Positions 16,085 to 24,897 of a DNA stretch of 64,000 nucleotides are shown here, piece after piece. The position numbers and the translations under genes were made by a program. The first letter of the stretch is position 1; every line of letters begins with the position of its first letter. Source of the DNA: Pedobacter sp. HDW13 (GTDB taxonomy: Bacteria; Bacteroidota; Bacteroidia; Sphingobacteriales; Sphingobacteriaceae). The stretch covers positions 496,001 to 560,000 of the forward strand of contig NZ_CP049868.1 of NCBI RefSeq assembly GCF_011303555.1, read 5' to 3'. The notes beneath the pieces were generated by a model, which was not told where the DNA came from, ran no database searches, and saw only the letters and a program-made list of their open reading frames with translations.

Positions 16085-16663
16085 TTAGTATTGATAATCT
16101 CCGTTTGAAAACAGGTCCTGTTCCTGATTCCTGCGGTTTACCAACCCATTTACAACACCCCCACTCGCATAAACCCAGCGGTCCATTTGGGCAGCGGCCC
16201 CTGAATAATCACCTGAGTTTAGCTTACTCAACAGTGTAGAGTTACCGAAAGCACCTCCTCCGGTATTGTACACAAAACTAACAAGTGCATCGAATTGATT
16301 TTGCGTTAAGCTCACTGTTACCTGGCTATTTACCGCGTTGATTGCATTTTGAGCATCGCTCATGAAAAGTGCATGCGCTTGCTGCTGAGTTATGCCACTT
16401 GCGTATGTTCCACTGGAAATCTCTTGTGAGGTTAACTTATGACCATAACCAATGGTCATGTACCCCGCACCATCATTGTAGGCCGTACCATAAAAACCAC
16501 CCTCAGCGGTTTTAATGAAAGATGCACCTGCTGAACTTAGAGAACAATTCGGTCCTGGGCCTGTTGAACCTGTACCTCCTAGATAAGAAGATTGTTCTTC
16601 TTTACTGATCAACTCCAACTCTTTTTCCAAGAGTTCGAACGCTAATTTAGACTTTGCTGTCAT
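16085..16663 (-). CDS. GH24 lysozyme with an N-terminal double-glycine leader
   Basis: A 192-residue protein. Residues 1-30, MTAKSKLAFELLEKELE to 'EEQSSYLGG', look like a double-glycine leader: amphipathic, Glu-rich and ending in GG at 29-30. They do not look like a Sec signal peptide. Then a Gly/Thr/Pro linker and a GH24 (T4/phage-type) lysozyme domain: 'FIKTAEGGFYGTAYNDGAGY' and 'MTIGYGH', giving catalytic Glu54, Asp64 and Thr70, plus 'NQFDALVSFVYNTGGGAF' and 'LVNRRNQEQDLF'. It hydrolyses peptidoglycan. No holin or phage genes are nearby. The divergent C39-type exporter makes cleavage after GG and secretion likely. Confidence 0.85.
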   Translation of the reverse strand: MTAKSKLAFELLEKELELISKEEQSSYLGGTGSTGPGPNCSLSSAGASFIKTAEGGFYGTAYNDGAGYMTIGYGHKLTSQEISSGTYASGITQQQAHALFMSDAQNAINAVNSQVTVSLTQNQFDALVSFVYNTGGGAFGNSTLLSKLNSGDYSGAAAQMDRWVYASGGVVNGLVNRRNQEQDLFSNGDYQY

Positions 16664-16838
16664 TTTTTTTTATTTAAGGTGAAAGATTAATTAAAATAAA
16701 ATTAAAGCGGGAAGAAGATGAAAAAGAGCAATTAATTAACCTAGCTCAGCACTATGTTATCTATTTCTAATTACATCTATTCAGACTTTAAAAAGTTGCG
16801 AATAAAACATCATTTTAGGGTATTAAATTACGAGCTCT
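16664..16838. promoter_or_regulatory. Divergent promoter region between lysozyme and exporter
   Basis: 175 A/T-rich bases separate the two outward-reading operons, so their promoters must lie here or overlap. I could not pick a convincing Bacteroidota -33/-7 pair. Confidence 0.4.
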
Positions 16839-19040
16839 ATGATTTTCAATTCCTTCCCCAACGATCGGCAATTAGATATGATGGACTGTGGCCCAGCCTG
16901 TATAAAGATGATTGCTAAATTCTATGGGAAATTTTACTCATTACAATATTTGAGAGATAAATGTGGATTAACCCGTGAAGGTGTTTCTTTTGCTGATATA
17001 AGCCATGCCTCGGAAGCAATAGGGCTCCGCACTTTAGCTATAAGATGTACTATTGAGGATTTGTTAAAGAAAATCCCACTTCCTGCTATAGTTCATTGGA
17101 ACAATAGCCATTTCGTGGTTATATATAAAGCTTCAGATGCTATTTATGTATCTGACCCTGCAAAAGGGCATATTAGATACGGTATTAAAGACTTTGAAAA
17201 AAGTTGGATAAAAAGAGAGTCAAATAAGGGAGTGGTTATGGCGATTGAGCCACAAGCTGACTTTTATGATCGGCAGGAAGGAGAAAAGCAGGAACGTTTA
17301 AAGACATTTGAAAATTTCCTAGGTTACTTTAAGCCTTATAAGAGCAGTTTCATAAATCTTTTTTTTGTAATGCTTATTGTGACGATTCTTCAGGGATTCA
17401 TGCCGTTTATCAGTAAGGCGGTGATTGATGTTGGTATTCAAACTCACGATATAGATTTCATTAACATTGTATTAATCGCCAACATTGCCATTATCATCAG
17501 TATTCTATTTAGTAATATGGTTCGGGATTGGATTTTACTCCATGTAACTTCCCGGGTAAATATTGCTTTATTGTCTGACTATCTGATTAAACTGATGCGC
17601 TTACCGATCACTTTTTTTGAAAACAAAATGACTGGGGATATACTCCAGCGGGCGCAGGACCATGAAAGGATAAGATCATTCATTATGAACAATTCTATAA
17701 ATATGGTCTTTTCGGCTTTAACATTCTTTGTTTTCGCGTTAATCATGTTTAAATATAATGCACCTATTTTCTATATATTCATTATTGGAAGCGCAATCTA
17801 CGTCGCATGGGTTATGAGCTTTCTTAGCATTAGAAAAAAACTGGACTGGGAATATTTCGATCTGGTATCAAAAAACCAAAGCTACTGGGTAGAGACAATT
17901 AGCACAATTCAAGATATTAAGATCAACAATTATGAGAAACATAAGCGTTGGAAGTGGGAAAATATACAGGCAAGAATGTATAATGTCAATCTTAAGGTGT
18001 TGGCAATAACCAACACCCAAAATCTTGGTGCACAGTTTATTGACAGTATAAAAAATCTTTTCATTACATTTTACTGTGCGAAAGCAGTTATTGCGGGAGA
18101 GATTACCTTTGGGGTCATGATTTCTACCCAGTTTATTATTGGAATGCTTAATGCGCCGGTTACACAGTTCATCCAATTTGTCATCTCATTTCAGTTTGCA
18201 AAGATCAGCTTTCTCCGTTTGAATGAAATTCACCAACTGGAAGATGAGCATGAACAGGTAGGGCAAAACAGTATTGAGTTGCCAAAGAACAAGAGTTTAA
18301 TATTAAACAATATTGCATTCCAATACAGTCCTAATGGAAAGATGGTTCTGCAAAATGTTAGATTAATCATTCCAGAGGGTAAGGTTACCGCTATTGTTGG
18401 AGATAGTGGTAGCGGTAAATCTACTTTACTAAAATTGCTCCTTCGGTTATACAAGCCAAGCTACGGAGAGATAAAGATCGGGGAAATGAACATTAACAAC
18501 ATCAGCTTGCGACAATGGCGGGAAAAATGTGGTGCAGTAATGCAGGATGGTAAAATTTTTAATGACACCATATTAAATAATATCATTTTAGATGATGAGC
18601 AAATTGACTACGATAAATTGAAAATGGCTCTTGAAACAGCAAACATATCGCAAGAAATAGAGCAGTTACCTTTGGGTTACCAGACCATGATGGGAGAACA
18701 AGGACGGGGTCTTAGTGGCGGACAAAAGCAAAGATTACTGATTGCAAGAGCTTTATATAAAAACCCTGATTATCTATTTTTCGATGAAGCGACTAATTCA
18801 CTAGACACTATAAATGAAAAAAAGATAACTGATGCACTTGACAATGTATTTAAGGATAAAACAGTAATTGTTGTGGCTCACAGGTTAAGTACAATCAAAA
18901 AAGCCGACCAGATCATAGTTATGCACAGCGGCTCTGTGGTAGAGATTGGAAATCACCATTCATTAATGGAATTGGAAGGAAGGTATTCTAGTCTGGTGCA
19001 TTCCCAACTAGACATTAGAAATACGATTTCATTACCCTAA
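16839..19040 (+). CDS. Peptidase C39-containing ABC exporter (PCAT)
   Basis: A 733-residue bacteriocin-type exporter. Residues 1-135 are the C39 peptidase, with Gln11, catalytic Cys17 (QLDMMDCGPAC), His91 (NNSHFVV) and Asp106 (SDPAKGH) all present. Residues about 160-440 hold the membrane helices. The ABC domain follows, with Walker A 'GDSGSGKST' near residue 522, signature 'LSGGQKQRLLIARAL' and Walker B 'YLFFDEATNSLD'. It should cut substrates after a double glycine and move them out with an HlyD partner, encoded 10 bases downstream. The obvious substrate is the divergent lysozyme with its GG leader. All active sites are intact. Confidence 0.93.
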   Translation: MIFNSFPNDRQLDMMDCGPACIKMIAKFYGKFYSLQYLRDKCGLTREGVSFADISHASEAIGLRTLAIRCTIEDLLKKIPLPAIVHWNNSHFVVIYKASDAIYVSDPAKGHIRYGIKDFEKSWIKRESNKGVVMAIEPQADFYDRQEGEKQERLKTFENFLGYFKPYKSSFINLFFVMLIVTILQGFMPFISKAVIDVGIQTHDIDFINIVLIANIAIIISILFSNMVRDWILLHVTSRVNIALLSDYLIKLMRLPITFFENKMTGDILQRAQDHERIRSFIMNNSINMVFSALTFFVFALIMFKYNAPIFYIFIIGSAIYVAWVMSFLSIRKKLDWEYFDLVSKNQSYWVETISTIQDIKINNYEKHKRWKWENIQARMYNVNLKVLAITNTQNLGAQFIDSIKNLFITFYCAKAVIAGEITFGVMISTQFIIGMLNAPVTQFIQFVISFQFAKISFLRLNEIHQLEDEHEQVGQNSIELPKNKSLILNNIAFQYSPNGKMVLQNVRLIIPEGKVTAIVGDSGSGKSTLLKLLLRLYKPSYGEIKIGEMNINNISLRQWREKCGAVMQDGKIFNDTILNNIILDDEQIDYDKLKMALETANISQEIEQLPLGYQTMMGEQGRGLSGGQKQRLLIARALYKNPDYLFFDEATNSLDTINEKKITDALDNVFKDKTVIVVAHRLSTIKKADQIIVMHSGSVVEIGNHHSLMELEGRYSSLVHSQLDIRNTISLP

Positions 19041-19050
19041 ACAACTTATA

Positions 19051-20373
19051 ATGGAAACAACAAAATTCGAACAAATCATCAATAATGAGCGTAGTGAAGA
19101 GGTCCAACATATTATAGAACGTATGCCTACGAAATTCGGTTACTGCATCAGTTCAATTTTATTTATAATTTTTTTACTACTTATGGTATTCGGATGGGTA
19201 ATCAGATATCCGGGTATCGTGAGCGGGCAAATTGTGATTAACACTAAGTTTTCTCCAACAAAATTAGTAGCAAATGTAGCAGGGAAACTAAAACTTGGTA
19301 AAATAAAATCTTTACAGCTTGTGAGGGAAGGAGAAATTATTGCATATATAGAAAATGCGACAACACCGGGAAAGGTTTATTATATTGATAGTATAATAAA
19401 GCAATATAGCCCCAATAGTGATGCTATCATAGAAATCGAGAAAAGGCTTCCAAAAAATGCATCATTAGGGGAACTTAATGTTGCATACTATTCATTCTTA
19501 AGTAATCTTCAGCAGGTAATCAATCACAAAATTGACGGGAAATACCAAAAGCAAGAAGAAGGGTTGAGCGAAATGTTAAATGTGCAAAGTAGCGCAGTAG
19601 CAGCATCTGTAAGTCGTGTGCAGATGAGTTTGAATGCCCTAAATTTTGTTAAAAAATTTTATGCACGGGATTCCCTTCTGTTCCTCAAAAAAGTAATTAG
19701 CGAATCTGAATTGGATAAATCCCAAATGTCATACATTTCAGCAAAAGATGCCTATCAAAATTCATTGAATACGCTATTGAATGCTAAACAACAAGTCCAG
19801 CAAACTAACAGCAGGCTACAGGAATTAAGTATTGCTGAACCGGAAAAAAACAAAGAGCTTAAAATTGCCCTTATTTCCTCATACAATGAACTCGTCGATC
19901 AAATCAAAGTATGGGAGCAAAAATATGTATTCAAAGCGCCATACAAAGGAATAGTTCAGTTTTCAGACTTCTATGCAGAAAATCAATTTATTTCTTTAGG
20001 AGAAAAAGTATTTACAGTAATTCCCAAAAAGGAAAATGCTATTGGGCAGCTAATACTTCCGGCCCTGGGGAGTGGAAAAATACAGCCTGGGCAAGAGGTT
20101 ATTGTCAAACTCGACAACTTTCCATATATGGAATATGGATCAATTACAGGCAAAGTAAATTCAATATCGTTGACAAGCAATAAAACTAAAGCAAATGATC
20201 ATGAAATTGAAACTTACCAAGTGCTTGTTGATTTCCCCAATCAATTAAAAACCAACTACGGTACTATTTTGGATTTCAAGGCACAATCTTTAGGGACAGC
20301 TGAGATTATTACCAATAACCGAAGGCTTGTTCATAGACTGTTCGATAATTTAAGATATATCACGAATCGCTAA
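19051..20373 (+). CDS. HlyD-family periplasmic adaptor subunit
   Basis: A 440-residue membrane-fusion protein. It has a cytoplasmic N-terminus of about 33 residues, one membrane helix (SSILFIIFLLLMVFGWVI), a split lipoyl/barrel region ('GQIVINTKFSPTKLVANVAG' and 'FKAPYKGIVQFSDFYAENQF') and a coiled coil between (about 150-285). It bridges the inner-membrane exporter to an outer-membrane channel. No TolC-like gene is in the window, so the channel must be encoded elsewhere. It directly follows the C39 ABC gene, and the pair forms a type-1-like secretion apparatus. Length is typical of bacteriocin-exporter HlyD proteins in Bacteroidota. Confidence 0.9.
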   Translation: METTKFEQIINNERSEEVQHIIERMPTKFGYCISSILFIIFLLLMVFGWVIRYPGIVSGQIVINTKFSPTKLVANVAGKLKLGKIKSLQLVREGEIIAYIENATTPGKVYYIDSIIKQYSPNSDAIIEIEKRLPKNASLGELNVAYYSFLSNLQQVINHKIDGKYQKQEEGLSEMLNVQSSAVAASVSRVQMSLNALNFVKKFYARDSLLFLKKVISESELDKSQMSYISAKDAYQNSLNTLLNAKQQVQQTNSRLQELSIAEPEKNKELKIALISSYNELVDQIKVWEQKYVFKAPYKGIVQFSDFYAENQFISLGEKVFTVIPKKENAIGQLILPALGSGKIQPGQEVIVKLDNFPYMEYGSITGKVNSISLTSNKTKANDHEIETYQVLVDFPNQLKTNYGTILDFKAQSLGTAEIITNNRRLVHRLFDNLRYITNR

Positions 20374-20390
20374 AAAACAACTAATTTCCC

Positions 20391-21068
20391 ATGTCATATA
20401 TAAAAAACCTGTGCTCAAAGAATGTTTTTGAATTATTACCTATTGATTGCTTTGATTTATTAGGTGGATTTGCAATGTCCCATTTTGGCCTATCTATACT
20501 TAAAAATGAGTTATTGTTGAATAAAAGAACTAATATACTGGAATTTGGTTGCGGTTTGTCAACCTTATATATGGGGCTTGTCGCCAAGAAATTCAAACTT
20601 GATGTTAGCATCACTAGTATAGAAAGTGATACCTTTTGGCTGGATAAATTGAATAGGAAACTTGAAATACATGATTTAAAGGATATTATTAAACTTGTTT
20701 ATGCCCCTTTGATTCCTGATGTAGAACGAGGGTATGGAAATATGTGGTATCAAAAACTGGCCATAGATAGTGCATTAGATCAAAATAGTCGCTTTGATTT
20801 ATTTGTAATTGACGGGCCACCAGCTTTCAAATCAGAAATCGCATACAGTAGATATAGTGCACTTCCATTTATCCTAAATAGGATGGATAAAGATTTTACA
20901 ATTGTTCTGGATGATGCAAACCGAGCAGGCGAGAAACAAATAATTAATTGGTGGAATGAAAGATTTCAGATTTCCTTCAAGACATATGATTCAAGAATAG
21001 CTTTAAGCAGAAAAGGTCCGTTCATCAACACAGTACCTAGTTTCTTGAGTAAAAAAACCGGCACGTAA
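20391..21068 (+). CDS. Class I SAM-dependent methyltransferase-like protein
   Basis: A 225-residue soluble protein with a Rossmann methyltransferase pattern: 'ILEFGCGLSTLYMG' (SAM loop), 'ITSIESDTFWLDKL' (acidic end of strand 2), 'FDLFVIDGPPAF' and 'TIVLDDANR'. Similar proteins are found in glycan and natural-product clusters. It starts 18 bases after the hlyD-like gene and is presumably co-transcribed. It might modify the secreted protein or a glycan made by the nearby glycosyltransferases. The substrate is unknown, and the link to secretion rests only on position. Confidence 0.7.
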   Translation: MSYIKNLCSKNVFELLPIDCFDLLGGFAMSHFGLSILKNELLLNKRTNILEFGCGLSTLYMGLVAKKFKLDVSITSIESDTFWLDKLNRKLEIHDLKDIIKLVYAPLIPDVERGYGNMWYQKLAIDSALDQNSRFDLFVIDGPPAFKSEIAYSRYSALPFILNRMDKDFTIVLDDANRAGEKQIINWWNERFQISFKTYDSRIALSRKGPFINTVPSFLSKKTGT

Positions 21069-21162
21069 TACTATTAACACATAAATAAGATTCATATGGG
21101 TGGGGTAACCCAGAACCACTCCACCCCGGAGCAGTTCCAGTAATTTAACGAAGGTCAATCAT

Positions 21163-22062
21163 CTAGACACTATACGCTTTTTTATTAGTTTTGCTATAAT
21201 TATCTATATAATCAGTGGGTGATTGTCCAATAATTCTTTTGAAAACCCTATTAAAGTTTGTCATAGTATTGAATCCCGAATTACTGGCAATAGCTGACAT
21301 ACAAATTGCCCTCTCTCCTGAAATAAGGCTCTTACAAGCATGATTAATTCTTATTTCGTTTAAGAATGATACAACAGTACGACCAGTGTGCTTTTTAAAG
21401 TGCCGGCAAAATGAGTGAGGGGTCATAAATACTACATTAGCTACATCATCCAAGGTGATACGGTTACTGTAATTTTCCTTTATAAATTGAATGCTTCTTT
21501 TAATACGTACATCATCACTTTCACTTACAAATAAGGAAGACAAATCCGAACACAACGGAATAATACAGTCACCGATTGACTCAAGCGCCACGATCAACTT
21601 GACGAAAGAGAATAAAAGATTAATACCTGAGGCATTATGAACAGCCAACATTTCACTAGCTATCTTTTGAATATAATCTGACGGCACCTTGAAGCCATGT
21701 TTATTTTGTGCTAAAAAAAAATTGACCTTTCTCAACTCTGGAAGTGAGAACAATGACTCAAGAGCTTCATTCGGATCAAAATAAACTGAATACACCGTTA
21801 TAGAATGCTTACTATTTGGTTCAAAATATTCAGGATCACTTTTGAATAAATGAGGTATTTTTGCCCCCACAACATATATTTCTCCAGATCTAAAAGCATG
21901 CAGATCATTGCCAATAGTCAATGTTCCTTCTCCCTTTTCAATATATGTGATTTGCCATTGATTATGGGTATGTAAATATTGATAAAAAAAAGGTAATTCT
22001 ATGAATTCAGACAAAACACTTTTTTTGTCTGTGACCAGCATGGTAAACGGAAGTACTTTCAT
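21163..22062 (-). CDS. AraC-family transcriptional regulator with cupin sensor domain
   Basis: A 299-residue regulator. The N-terminal cupin-like part contains 'HTHNQWQITYIEKGEGTLTI' and 'FRSGEIYVVGAKIPHLF'. The C-terminal AraC domain has 'ITLDDVANVVFMTPHSFCRH' as its first helix-turn-helix and 'ASNSGFNTMTNFNRVFKRII' before 'GQSPTDY'. It is convergent with the methyltransferase gene, and about 1 kb of decayed sequence lies upstream. Such regulators usually sense a small sugar or carbohydrate derivative. The target is unknown, because no intact gene lies directly beside it in the same orientation. Confidence 0.88.
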   Translation of the reverse strand: MKVLPFTMLVTDKKSVLSEFIELPFFYQYLHTHNQWQITYIEKGEGTLTIGNDLHAFRSGEIYVVGAKIPHLFKSDPEYFEPNSKHSITVYSVYFDPNEALESLFSLPELRKVNFFLAQNKHGFKVPSDYIQKIASEMLAVHNASGINLLFSFVKLIVALESIGDCIIPLCSDLSSLFVSESDDVRIKRSIQFIKENYSNRITLDDVANVVFMTPHSFCRHFKKHTGRTVVSFLNEIRINHACKSLISGERAICMSAIASNSGFNTMTNFNRVFKRIIGQSPTDYIDNYSKTNKKAYSV

Positions 22063-22387
22063 TGGTTAGAGCGTTTATTTATTATTTAAGACTTATAATA
22101 ACACACTAAGTGTATAAATAAGTCTCACATCCAGGCATTGTTAACATTACAACTATTGCCTGAATCCAAATTTAAATAGCCTCCCACTTAGAAACAGGGG
22201 TCTAAATCGTAAAATTGAAGGGGTATTTTAGATTATTTATATTATCTGGATTTAATTATTCAAAATATCGGAAGCTCAGCGGACAATTGTATTGCTTCGA
22301 TTATCATTGCAAATCAGATAATAGGATTTAGTCGGAAAATATAAAGCTATAGACGGATAAGACCATGACAAGCTATTTCACGACGAG

Positions 22388-22476
22388 ACAGTTGTCGACA
22401 AAAAGAAGAAAATTAGGACAAAAAGGAAAGCTACAAAAGTTATTCTAAAAAACTGGATAATAAACATTGCCAATTA
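22388..22476 (+). pseudogene. Remnant of a small basic protein gene (homologue of the gene at 58990)
   Basis: 'VDKKKKIRTKRKATKVILKN' followed by WIINIAN and a stop closely matches the C-terminus of the intact protein at 58990-59298 (LTKRKKIRTKRKSRKVLLKK...WIINILDD). The DNA is also clearly similar over about 80 bases. The upstream part of the gene is not recognisable, so this is a decayed copy. Confidence 0.5.
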
Positions 22477-22534
22477 AAGTCTGAACTCACTAAAGTTTGT
22501 TATTTTCTTTAGGGCCAAATTTAAGTATTTGAAT

Positions 22535-22738
22535 ATGGCTCACTTTAGTACCGACCAGCGGGAGTATTTTCAATATTTAAAGGCCTTCTTAATGCTTATT
22601 GAGCCAATAGTTGAAGATTTAAAAGGTAAAGAGTTTATAGAATAAGATAGAATTTTAAGTAGGAGATTATTGAAAAAGCACCTCAGTCGGGAAAGTTTGA
22701 ACCGGAAAACTTGACATTGCGAAAAACATAATTTTAAT
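22535..22738 (+). repeat. Diverged repeat copy A with 36-residue ORF
   Basis: An ORF at 22535-22645 reads 'MAHFSTDQREYFQYLKAFLM' then 'LIEPIVEDLKGKEFIE'. Further on, 'APQSGKFEPENLTLRKT' ends at a stop. Both segments recur near 30.16-30.35 kb ('REYFQYLKVFLLLIEPIVED' and FFEPKNLTL). This is a duplicated small gene or part of a mobile element in decay. Family not recognised. Confidence 0.45.
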
Positions 22739-23082
22739 CTAAAAAGTATTCATTAACAAGTAAATATTTAGAGAAAATTGAAATGGGAGGATGGAAGTTT
22801 ATGTCTACCTAATTTCATTCATTACTTCTATTCTATCTAGAAAAGAAAAGTGTTCAAGAATTATTACACATTCAAATCTAAGGATTAGAAGAAAATAATA
22901 ATTCATCAAGTTTGTACGTCAACTAATGAGAAAGGCTTACAGGAACATTTTTCGCATTTTTTGATAAAGGTTTGCTGTGCATTTGTAGTCCTACTAAAGC
23001 TCATTGCATAAACCTATTATCAATAACTTTATTTTAATCGTTTAGATTTATTATTTTTGGTTTTTAAACCTCTCTGAATCTA
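22739..23082. other. A/T-rich intergenic stretch
   Basis: About 340 bases between the repeat and the AbiC-like gene. I see no supported gene or hairpin; it presumably holds the promoter of the downstream gene. Confidence 0.35.
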
Positions 23083-23826
23083 ATGAAAACTCTTAACACT
23101 GTTGTACTCATTCTGGTTTGTATAATATTATGTATAGGTTCGATATTCTTTTTAACTGGACAAAATGCTAATTCTCCATGGGACCTTTCTGATAAGGGAC
23201 AAATCGGGGATACGATAGGTGGGATTACCGCCCCAATAATAAATATCTTTGGATTTGCCCTGATCTATATAAGTTTTGTTTCACAGAATAGAGCTAATCA
23301 AATTCAGTCTCAGCAAAACTCAGTTGTATTTTTACATTCGTTGTTTGCTGAGGTAAAGGCGGATTATGATAAAATGCTATTTGTATCAGATGGTGTTAGA
23401 GCAGGGCTGGAATTTAGAGGAAGAAGGGCCGTTTCTATTTTCATTCTTATATTTGAAAAACGTTATAAAAAACCCGCTTTCACTAAAAATTCGTTCGTTT
23501 ATGAATACCTGCACGTTATTGGTGCGATTTCTGCCCTACTCGATCAGATTGACCAATCTGATTTGGGTATTATTGAAAAAATTGGCCTATTGAAAACCAT
23601 TCATTTTTTTTATAATTCGAGAATTCACGAGCAAAATCAAGAATTAATTCGTTTAGCGGCAGACAAACCTGAAATAAAAAGTTTTTATGAAATGGTCAAG
23701 GGTTTTGGTGATAAAATGGAACAAAATTTTCAAAATAATTTTAGGGAGCAAAGTGATACATCGGGATGGGAAAGAATTACCAAAGTAATTTCACAAACTT
23801 TCAGTAAAGATCAGGTTAAAGCTTAG
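23083..23826 (+). CDS. Putative phage abortive infection protein (putAbiC-like membrane protein)
   Basis: A 247-residue protein with two membrane helices (residues about 5-25 and 48-66). The linker/second-helix motif 'GQIGDTIGGITAPIINIFGF' is typical of proteins annotated as putative phage abortive infection protein (AbiC type). The soluble part is helical and charged, with 'FYNSRIHEQNQELIRLA' and an unstructured end. Some families with this topology act as membrane sensors or effectors in phage defence, but experimental support for this family is thin. It stands alone, about 4 kb from the TIR/caspase operon, and may be part of one defence-rich patch. Confidence 0.6.
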   Translation: MKTLNTVVLILVCIILCIGSIFFLTGQNANSPWDLSDKGQIGDTIGGITAPIINIFGFALIYISFVSQNRANQIQSQQNSVVFLHSLFAEVKADYDKMLFVSDGVRAGLEFRGRRAVSIFILIFEKRYKKPAFTKNSFVYEYLHVIGAISALLDQIDQSDLGIIEKIGLLKTIHFFYNSRIHEQNQELIRLAADKPEIKSFYEMVKGFGDKMEQNFQNNFREQSDTSGWERITKVISQTFSKDQVKA

Positions 23827-23885
23827 TGCTTGGCGATTACGGATAACACCCATAATAAAGTGCATCTTCCATTCCTTTTTTAATA

Positions 23886-24036
23886 CTAGCGATCTGGATT
23901 ATTATGGAGGCATAGTTTCTGATGGAGAGAAAAGACTGAACCTCGATCCGGCTACTGCTATCACGCTTCGACGCAAAGTGAGCAGCGAAATCTACACACT
24001 GCCGCCGAATGATCCATATTATGCGAGCCCACTCTA
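23886..24036 (+). other. Possible decayed coding fragment, unidentified
   Basis: The plus strand stays open from about 23886 to a TAA near 24036 and reads 'SDLDYYGGIVSDGEKRLNLD', then 'SSEIYTLPPNDPYYASPL'. The composition looks protein-like and its GC content is above that of its surroundings. There is no start, and I do not recognise the family. It is probably the tail of a lost gene. Confidence 0.25.
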
Positions 24037-24192
24037 AGAGAAAAACTCTGTGAACAAAACCCGGTTGCACGCTTTGGGCCTCAATTCCTTGTCTACAATC
24101 CTTGAAATCCCCAGGTAATTATTTAAATTCCTTTAAGGTTAAAAATAGCTTGAGTAATCGTCAAGCTAAAAGTTAAAGAATGGTTTAAATGA

Positions 24193-24897
24193 TTACTTAA
24201 TATCTTCGATTCTAAAAATATTATTCTTGAGCGCAAAAAGAATCAATCCGGGTCTGTTTCGGATACTGAATCGATTAAATATCGCCGCCCGATAGCCATC
24301 AATTGTTTTCGGACTAAGATACATTTTATCTGCTATTTGCTCATAAGTCAAATCTGTACAGGCGAGCCGGATAAATTTGTACTCATTCTCATTGATATGG
24401 GGCAGGACATCCGTTTTCCCGGAACCTGAAACCTCAGCTGAGCCTACTTCCGAAGTCTGGAGAGACTCGATTAGTTTTCCAGTAAGAAAGTCAGTATAAT
24501 AAAACCCTTTTTTCGAAATGGCTTGAAGTGCTTGGTGTATATCCTCCACTTCGATATCTTTGGAAAGGTAGCCTTTTACACCCAAGCGCATCATCCTGCT
24601 TATAGCCTCGTCGGTTTCCACCATTGAAACTACAAGTACAGAGATTTTTGGCTGGTTATTTCTAAGCCAAAGCATGGTCTCAAAGCCATCCATATCAGCC
24701 ATATCAATATCAAGAATGAGAATATCGGGCAGCGCTTTGGGATCAAGTTTTTTGATCATATCCTTTCCCGATTCCGCCTCAAGCACGATGAGGTAATTTT
24801 CCTTGTCTGCCAGGTCAATTAGTTTGATAAGGCCTTTTCTAAACAAATTGTGGTCATCCACGATTCCAATTTTTACGGGCGATTTACGATAGGTCAT
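24193..24897 (-). CDS. NarL/LuxR-type response regulator
   Basis: A 234-residue regulator. The receiver domain spans residues 8-125, with DD at 14-15, phospho-acceptor Asp63 (ILILDIDMADMDGFE), Ser at 'VLVVSMVE' and Lys in 'GYLSKDIEVEDI'. A LuxR helix-turn-helix closes the protein: 'TDLTYEQIADKMYLSPKTID' and 'YRAAIFNRFSIRN'. It overlaps the histidine kinase gene by 4 bases, so the two are a cognate pair. Likely phosphorylated by that kinase and DNA-binding as a dimer. Targets are unknown. Confidence 0.92.
   Translation of the reverse strand: MTYRKSPVKIGIVDDHNLFRKGLIKLIDLADKENYLIVLEAESGKDMIKKLDPKALPDILILDIDMADMDGFETMLWLRNNQPKISVLVVSMVETDEAISRMMRLGVKGYLSKDIEVEDIHQALQAISKKGFYYTDFLTGKLIESLQTSEVGSAEVSGSGKTDVLPHINENEYKFIRLACTDLTYEQIADKMYLSPKTIDGYRAAIFNRFSIRNRPGLILFALKNNIFRIEDIK

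Noticed and set aside
16085..16663. The lysozyme as a prophage endolysin
   Set aside because: No holin, spanin, tail or capsid genes nearby; the GG leader and adjacent C39 exporter give a better explanation.
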